From NCBI GenBank assembly GCA_021014945.1, contig MU266397.1, positions 58,327 to 122,326 of the forward strand: DNA of 64,000 nucleotides, written 5' to 3'. Origin of the DNA: Leucogyrophana mollusca (lineage: Eukaryota > Basidiomycota > Agaricomycetes > Boletales). A program made the position numbers and the translations under genes. Of the stretch, positions 56,705 through 64,000 are shown in pieces; the stretch's first letter is position 1, and every line of letters starts with the position of its first letter. Below the pieces are notes generated by a model that saw nothing but the letters and a program-made list of their open reading frames with translations, had not been told where the DNA came from and ran no database searches.

Positions 56705-58427
56705 ATGGGCGCATGTATGTCATCAGGGGGCATGGTCGAGGTGACAGACGAGGACAAGCGGAAACACAGAGAGGCAGAGAAGTACCTGAAGGAAGTAAGT
56801 GCCTAGTCTCCCGAGTGTAGAGCACTAGAAGTCCAACTAGCCGCCCTGCCGCCGGGTTGCCTCACGGAGATGCTGACGACTACTTTTCACAGGCAAGAGC
56901 GAAGGCGGCGTCACAGGTCAAGGTAAGCCTACATTCTCCTCAACGGTGCGACGAGTTTCACTCTGTGGTCCCAGGTCCTCCTCCTCGGTTCGGGCGACTC
57001 CGGGAAGTCGACAATTCTCAAAGTGCGTTTATGATCGTTGATCTGCAATGATATCGACTTACGGCGCTTACGTAGCAAATGCGGCTCATACATCGAGTAC
57101 CGTTCTCTCCCGGCGAAATAGAGTCTTATCGGCAGCTGGTTTTCAACAATCTGACAACCGGGATGACCTATATCTTCGAGGCCATGGAAGACATGGAGCT
57201 AGTGGTGGCTGAAGAGAATCTGCCACACGTGGAGTTGATAAAGAACGCCGGTGATATTCGGGACAGTGAACCGTTCCCAGAGGCGTTCTATGAGCCGCTA
57301 CAGGCGCTCTGGGCTGACAAAAATCTCCAACAGGCGTACGATAGGGGAAACGAAGCAGCCCTACCAGAAAAGTACGTCCTCCGTAGAGGACATCATGAGC
57401 GCCAAAACTAACCGCCTCGACGCACCAGTCTGGCGTACTTCTTCCCCCAGCTTGATCGGCTTTTCGAACCCTCGTACCAACCAACTGAACAAGACATTGT
57501 CCAGTGCAGAGCACGCACGATCGGTATAACCGAAACGACGTTCCAGCTCAAAGACCATGAAATGCTCATGGTCGATGTCGGTGGCCAGAAGAGCGAGCGG
57601 AGAAAATGGATCCACTGCTTCCAGGATGTCACAAGTATCCTTTTCCTCGTTAGTTTGAGCGGGTATGATCAGTGTTTGGTGGAGGACCGGGATGCGGTAT
57701 GTTATCATTCGACGTTTACGTGATTCTCTGACAACTCATGTCACCTCAGAATCAAATGCAGGACGCTATGACCATATGGGATTCGATATGTCACTCGCAG
57801 TGGTTTAAGCAGACTTCAATAGTATGTTGACCTGATCAGTCTGCTGATCCCGTCTCACTGGCTTCGCAGATATTGTTCTTGAACAAGAACGACCTTTTTG
57901 AGCGGAAGATTGCCAATTCGGATATCAAAAACTTCTTCCCAGTAAGTCATTGTAAATGACAGAGGGGTTTTCATTGGCATTGAATAGTTTCTTCCAGGAC
58001 TTCGAGGGCGAACCAGGAAATGCCAAGGTCGGACGGGAGTATTTCAAGAAACGTTTCATAAAGTTGGCGCAGAAAGCGGGGCGTTCCAAAGAGCGTGAGA
58101 TATATGTTCAGTGCGTGCACAACGTTCAATGCTGGAATGTGGTGTAACCTCGCATCATATGTAGCATAACAACTGCGACTGATACTGCGATGCTTCGGGT
58201 GGTGATGGCTGCTGTCGAAGGTGAGTTGTCACTCTCTGATACCTGGATTTGATTGCTGATTGTCGTCTTGCAGAGTGAGTCCTTCCTTCCATTGACCACC
58301 CCCCCACCGCTACCCATGCGTGTTTTCTCTTCAACTGTACGCTCATATCATCCCCACTGCCCCTCTCCCCAACCCCTTCCTCAGCATCGTTCTTCGATCC
58401 AATCTTGAGGTTGCGGCGCTGATATAA
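56705..58427 (+). CDS. Heterotrimeric G protein alpha subunit
   Basis: Eleven exons: 56705-56794, 56893-56922, 56975-57022, 57076-57371, 57429-57696, 57750-57821, 57870-57941, 57998-58110, 58165-58220, 58274 alone, and 58385-58427, giving 362 residues. The N-terminal MGACMS fits myristoylation at Gly2 and palmitoylation at Cys4. G-box motifs are GSGDSGKST (45-53), catalytic Arg184 in RTIGITE, DVGGQ with Gln208, NKND (273-276) and TTATDT (332-337). The C-terminus AAVEDIVLRSNLEVAALI fits the receptor-contact helix only if a one-base exon (A at 58274) is used. Without it the tail shifts frame or stops after Glu. It acts at the plasma membrane in receptor signalling such as pheromone or nutrient sensing. 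Confidence 0.9.
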
Positions 58428-59906
58428 TTTTCTTTCTCTCTATCTTTTAACATTTACCCGTGTTGCAACCGCGTCGCCAACAACCCCTGCTGCGTTGTTG
58501 TCAACGTTTATAACTACTCGCCGTCTTGGGATAAACGGGGGCTTGCTCCAACTTGCTTTCTGTGATACCGTCATTATCTCGCTTCCCGTCCGTCTTATCC
58601 AATCAAACAACGCATCTCCCCTGCCCTTGTCCTTGTTCTCTTTTTCTTCTCCCTACATGCTGGAACACGTAATGATCTGATTTTATTCATGGTTAATGCA
58701 CTTCCTTGGCGCCCCTTGCACCGAACCCACAGTGCGGTCATCAGCAAAAACGTGAGTTCCGCCTTCCGAAACTCGAATTCTTTCGCACGTGAGCTAACTC
58801 GGTATCTTACTTCCCAGATCCGCGATATCATGCTATAAGGATTCGGACGTTGCATACGCATGGGACCCCGCGCTGTTGCAAAATGAGGCCCGGTCTCTGG
58901 CAATCATAAGCGCTTTCACTTCATTCGTAGCCGGAAAATTAAAATTGGAAGGATTCTGGATCTCCATTGCTATGTTTAACCATCCACTCTACTCACGCGC
59001 ACATATCACATCAGAGCTTCCTCGCATCACACCTGTACATCCAGGTGTGGTTGTGCTTTCTCATCCACTTCAGCACTGTTGTACGCCTGTACATTTTCTT
59101 GCACTCCCCCTAGCTACGATGGACAGGTGCCTCGTTTCAGTTCATACTTTCCTTACTTATAGCTAGTGTAGCGCCGCTTCCTCATAATGTTGATTTGATG
59201 GGTTTATGAAGTTGGGGCCTCTAAGCATGCCGCAATGTAGCACAGTATGGGAGCCTCATGACCGCCGAGCTAGGGGTCCAATATTGCTCTTTTGTCTGCG
59301 CTCTCACATCTTGTCACCTTTTATTCATCCCGAGGCGCTTCGAGTGCTTAGAGGGAGGGCCACGGCGTCGAGTGGGTTTGCTACTCTGAGTGGGTCACTG
59401 CGCGTCGGCGGTCGAGGGAAATACATATCGGCTGACACTCCAAAGGCATCTGGCGCAACCTCACTAACCTCACCCCCCGAAGATGCGTCCTTGCGACACA
59501 CCGGCGGTTTCGGACTTTACTGAAATTTTCGCGGAGAGCCGCTGAGGGTGATTGATCCGCAAGACCGCACAGAGCGTCTCTCGATCACATGCGGGGTTCG
59601 GTTCGTTTGGAGAGATGTTTCTCCGCCTGAGAGGCCTGGCATGAGATTTAAGGGAAATAAAGAGACTTTGAGGTCTGACATTAGCCTGACATACGGGAGA
59701 AGGAAGAGAGGAAGGATAATTCATCATCCTGATGCCCGCCCGAGCCAGATGTCTTTTCTCAGGTCTCTGCCGTTGCGCCAGCGCCACCTAGCGCCACTCA
59801 TCATCTTGCCTCGCTTTCAACCTCCGCGATCAAGGCTTGGGGCTGCGAACCTGAGCCGCCCGAGAGCCGCACTTGCGTGAATATCGCCTCGTCGTGTCAT
59901 ACTGTA
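58428..59906. other. Intergenic, nothing convincing
   Basis: 1.5 kb between G-alpha and the cullin. Only short open frames occur. Confidence 0.5.
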
Positions 59907-62900
59907 ATGACGGATATACTGAGCCTTTTGACGCTGCCACGTACACAGACGTCCAAGGGTTTTACTGCCCTGCGATCGACCGTGGTCGATGCTATTGATG
60001 AGGGGTCGGCATCTCATCCGCGCAAGACACCTCGCTTGGACGCCGACTCTGACTCTGGCTCTGCTTCTAGGTCTCGCGATCGTGCGCAGCCCAACAAAAC
60101 CGGCCCGATAAGAATACAGCTCATCCATTTCGCGGGTGCGTGCGCTGACTTTCATCCACGGGTGCTGGGTGCTCACTACCGCACCAATGTAGCGAGGTCA
60201 ACTGTGGATAAGGGCCACGACAACTCCTTTGCTCTCGTGAGAGGGTATATCAGATTCGTGCTGACAAAAGACTCGAAGGAAGACCTCCGCGCAACGTATG
60301 AAAGCATCTACGCCGCGTGCCGCTCTGTGGTCTGTGTGGCGGGAAGAGGGGAAGGCTTATATGTAGCGCTCAAGCAAGAGATTGACCAGAGCATTGCCAG
60401 GCTCGCCGCAGAGCTCGAGAGGAAAGGAAAAGAGGGCATCGACTGGGTCCATCAGTTTGTACAGGCTTGTGCATGGTTTGAAGGCCAGATCGTAAGCACA
60501 GTGTCCCGATGGCGGGAGTTTCGCTGAGTATCGTTTGGCATTCAAGGCATTGCTGGAGTCGCTACTGACTTATCTCGATCGCGCCTATGTGGTGAGACAG
60601 CAGACGATGAAGAGTATCCGGTATGGGATACGTCTTTAGCTTGCATCTTATCGAGTTCACACGTCACCATTCAGCGAGCTGGCCTATGCGACCTTCCGCG
60701 ATCGTATCTTTCATAGCTTTGAGATCCTCGAAAGGATCCGGTCTGGAGTCCAACAATGGGTTAAATGGGAGAGGGACAACAGGTCGAGTTTCTTTATCCT
60801 TTCGCTGCCCAGCTGTTCATTTGCTTCCTTGATTCAGACAAAGACACCCTCAGCGCGCCTCCATCAAGTCCCTTGTGTCACACCTTGTAACTCACGAGAC
60901 CTACACCCCTGTCCTCGAGATCTCCTACCTCGAGCACACAACCAAATATTATAAAGACGAATCAGAGGTCAAGATAGGGACGGAGAAGATCAGTGCATAT
61001 CAGTTCCTCATGTTATGTAGACAGCGAGTAGAGGAAGAGGAGGCCAGGGTAAACGAGGTGCTCCTGGATGCTACTTGGCCATTGATCAAGGAGGCAACGC
61101 AAAATGCACTACTGGAGGGACAACTGCAATGGCTAGCGAAGGAGGGTTGGTGTTTTCCTGCGCCTGTCCTGCGTATGTTAGCTGAGCTGTCATTTCTTCG
61201 CAGCCATTGGCCCCATGATCGACTCCAAGAAAGAAGATCGTCTCAAAATGACATACGGCCTCTTCGCCTCCGTTGGCGGTTTACCCATCCTTCGTACAGA
61301 ATTTAAGGCTTATTTGCAGGTATGTGTTTGTTGGCCATCTCCCCATTAAATTCCATGCCGACCATTTCCCCCGCTCTTAGGCAACTGTTGAGAAAATTGT
61401 CAAGGACGCCGCAAAGGATGACGACATGGTCGACCGCCTGCTAGATCTCAAAGGTTTCGTAGACACCGTCGTCAACACAGCATTTGTGTCTCTCCCCTCT
61501 CCCTCCTCCCAGCCCAACAAAGACTTTCAGAACGCCCTTAAAGACGCCTTCTCAAGCGGTTTCAAAGCGCGACGGAACAGACCGGCCGAGCTCATCGCAA
61601 AGCGGCTTGACAAACTCATGCGCCAAGGTCAGAAGGGAAAGTCGGATGCTGCGTTCGAGGGGGAGCTCGATGCGTCGCTCGCGCTTTATACATTCACGGA
61701 CGACAAAGATGTCTTCAGGACGTTCTACCATCGCGCGCTTGCGAAGAGGTTGCTCCTTGACCGAAGTGCGTCGGACGACTTCGAGAAAGCGATGTTGAAG
61801 AAACTCAAAGAGGGTGGGTGGCACACACAAGAAGGCAAGCTTTGGCGAGCTGATTAACATACAGATTACGATCCTGAGTTTGGGATGGGCGATCATATGT
61901 TCAATGACCTGGCGCTGTCCCGGGACACTATGGAAGAGTACCACAAGCGCATCGGCTCGGACGACTCGGCGCAGAAACTCTCAGTGATGGTGTTACAGCG
62001 TGGCGTTTGGCCTTTCGCCATACGCAAGAAGGACGTCGACTTGCCGCCATCTGTACGTCCCCTTTCTCCGTCTCTACCGCCTGCTTTATTCTGACCCCTA
62101 TCCGTTCTTCCTTCTGTTAGATGCAAGCTGACTTGACGAAGTACACGGCCTTCTACAAGGGCAAACATCAAGGCCACAAGCTTGACTGGGATCACTCACT
62201 CGGGACCGCGACGATCAAGGCCCGTTTCTCGGCAGGTCCGAAGGACTTGACTGTCAGTCTCTACCAGGCAGTCGTGCTTCTGCTTTTCAACGAGGATGAT
62301 GAGATAGGGTACGCGCAGATCGCGGAGGCCACGAGAATGGGTACGTTCGGGCTTTTCTCTGACTGGCGTTGGTTTTCTTCCTCCACGACCCTTCGGATAT
62401 CTGGTAGTGGGAGGGACTTACTGACCCATGACGCTTTTGTGCAGAGGAAGCTGAGTTGAAACGGACACTTCAAAGTCTGGCGTGCGCGAATAAGAAAGTG
62501 TTGAAGAAGCGGCCGACTGGAAAGGACGTCAACGACAGTGACGTCTTCTACTTCAACTCCGAATTCACGGATCCCCGCGCGAAAGTCCACATCAACTCCA
62601 TTCAGGTGAAGGAGACGGTACGTCCAGTTCTTCCCTCCACACATACTCCCGCCGCCACTCAAGCACTTCATTTTTAAACCTCCAGGCGGAAGAGTCACGG
62701 CGCACCCAATCTCACATCGAGGGCGACCGCAAACACTACCTCGACGCTGCCATAGTCCGCATCATGAAAGCAAAGAAAGAACTCGCATACGAGCAGCTCA
62801 AGACGCTCACGATTGATGCGGTGAAGAGCCATTTCGTCCCTGAGGTGAATGTTATCAAGCAGCGGATTGCGGGGCTGGTGGAGCAGGAGTATCTGAGAAG

Positions 62901-62940
62901 GGACGAGGACGATATGAACCTGTATGTGTATGTTGCGTAG
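59907..62940 (+). CDS. CUL4: Cullin, CUL4 type
   Basis: Ten exons: 59907-60491, 60547-60620, 60675-60782, 60838-61145, 61204-61319, 61381-61813, 61865-62052, 62121-62340, 62445-62617 and 62686-62940, giving 819 residues. Cullin repeats come first (HYRTNVARSTVDKGHDNS is a divergent part; then LLTYLDRAYVVRQQTMKSIR and ELAYATFRDRIF). The cullin homology region follows (DDKDVFRTFYHRALAKRLLL, then YDPEFGMGDHMFNDL and HKLDWDHSLGTATIKARF). The winged-helix tail has the neddylation site Lys763 in VRIMKAKKEL and ends YVYVA. CUL4 builds CRL4 ubiquitin ligases with DDB1 and RBX1 in chromatin, repair and replication control. All introns are 51-70 nt or about 105 nt GT-AG. Confidence 0.92.
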
Positions 62941-64000
62941 GCTCTGGGCTAGGAGCAGAGACTGTCGTCATAACCCCGTATAGTTCTGTGTATTTTAGCT
63001 GTGGTATCTTCAGATATACCACCGTGCATCGTGCATTTACAGGGTGAAATCATCATTTGCAAACTATCCGAGGCCGGCATTTGCTGCAAAGGCCTTTCAA
63101 TCACACCAAACCGCACCACTTTGCTTTGGGTCACTCTAAAGCTTTTGGTGACTTACTTGGGCGTAACGTTTAATGCTGGCATGCACGATACATAAGGATG
63201 GTGGGTGTGTGCTCGCTGTACTAGGTGCCGATCTGCCCAACCAGACGGGGACGGGATGAACTTGTCAACATCGGGCAGCGACGTGAACTTGGATGCGCTG
63301 ACGCGTCAGATGGGTGGTTCTTGACGCCTGATAGTGAAGAGGCCCGACAGAAGCTGTGGAGAGCCTCTGAACTTGCTGAGAAACAATCAGTGGGTGCGTC
63401 TTGTGTAATATATGATGCTCCACCAAGGAGTCGCTCGTAATGAAACATAGCCACGAAGTGCGCGTAGTCAGTGAGGCGACTCGACTGGGTGTTGACGAGT
63501 GCTACCAATGCCTTTAGAAATTCTTTCCACGAAGCCAACCCACCAACACCGAACCTATAGCAATGGTTTGCAAATCAAGAGGTGCCAAAATATTTACGCA
63601 TCGAGCGGACTTTGAATCTGAGCGACGCTAACCGTCCCGGATTAATATTGCATGTCACCACAGGCAAGATTCTGTTTGCACAGAATCAAACCAGGAACAA
63701 ATATGAATGAAAGGTGGAAAATGTAGCAGAAATGTTAGGTAAAGATACTGAAATTAAATTCAATGTTTTGTCGTCATATGCATGCACGCCTTGCGCTCAA
63801 CAAATTATAAATAAATAAAGGGTGAAAAGGGTGAAACTTTAGTTACTATAATTTAACTTGATGCCGAGGATGATCACATCTCATTCGGGGCATATATTTT
63901 TCATTTTGTGTGCCTTTGTCCTGGGACCATATGCAACACAAATGTAGACATTTGTCGCCGTATGCTCCAAAGATAAAGGGACAAAAAGCTTTATGTTTAT
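62941..64000. other. Right edge; one coding-like fragment
   Basis: Mostly empty. At 63310-63400 the plus strand reads GWFLTPDSEEARQKLWRASE, which looks like part of an enzyme C-terminus, but I find no partner exon. The last 400 bp are AT-rich. Confidence 0.35.

Overview
This window is nuclear DNA from a wood-decay type basidiomycete (Agaricomycetes). The signs are genes cut by many 48-79 nt introns, an AA14 lytic polysaccharide monooxygenase, a DUF6593 protein, a fungal kinase-like protein with an altered catalytic loop, and lineage-specific tandem families, beside ordinary eukaryotic genes (cullin, G-alpha, RPB4, MED21, UTP18, SPO22). I see no complete transposon, no rRNA and no convincing intact tRNA. 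All splice models were built by hand from reading frame and splice sites. Names rest on recognised motifs, not on a database search.

Left third (1-18.2 kb): a 5'-truncated kinase-like gene, a decayed coiled-coil gene, a BTB-domain gene, and an inverted-repeat element. Next comes a head-to-head pair of related P-loop GTPases; the right-hand one carries a second, degenerate copy of its own P-loop region. From 8.2 to 15.9 kb lies an accessory block on the minus strand: tandem members of a nuclear-looking family I cannot name, two of them fused into one protein, with a KOW-like gene between them that shares a short basic motif. An adenosine/N6-methyl-AMP deaminase-type gene closes this part.

Middle (18.2-43 kb): the AA14 enzyme (six exons, mature N-terminal histidine), a CHS7-type chitin synthase export chaperone, a GPALPP/DUF3752 protein, a small secreted protein with a TATA box, a duplicated MIT-containing family with one full copy, one copy without MIT and one remnant, UTP18, and a long many-exon SPO22/ZIP4 meiosis gene. 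SPO22 is divergent from a 91-residue glycine-rich membrane protein hidden in four short exons. A PHO85-type cyclin follows.

Right third (43-64 kb): gene-poor DNA with an F-box gene and a DUF6593 gene, then RPB4 and MED21 (both RNA polymerase II machinery) with a broken minus-strand gene between them, then a G-alpha subunit and a CUL4-type cullin.

The most unusual signals are a predicted one-nucleotide exon near the 3' end of the G-alpha gene, up to four GC-AG introns in three genes, two clusters of ACGCGT (MCB-type) sites near SPO22 and upstream of the cyclin, and the unnamed tandem family with its gene fusion.
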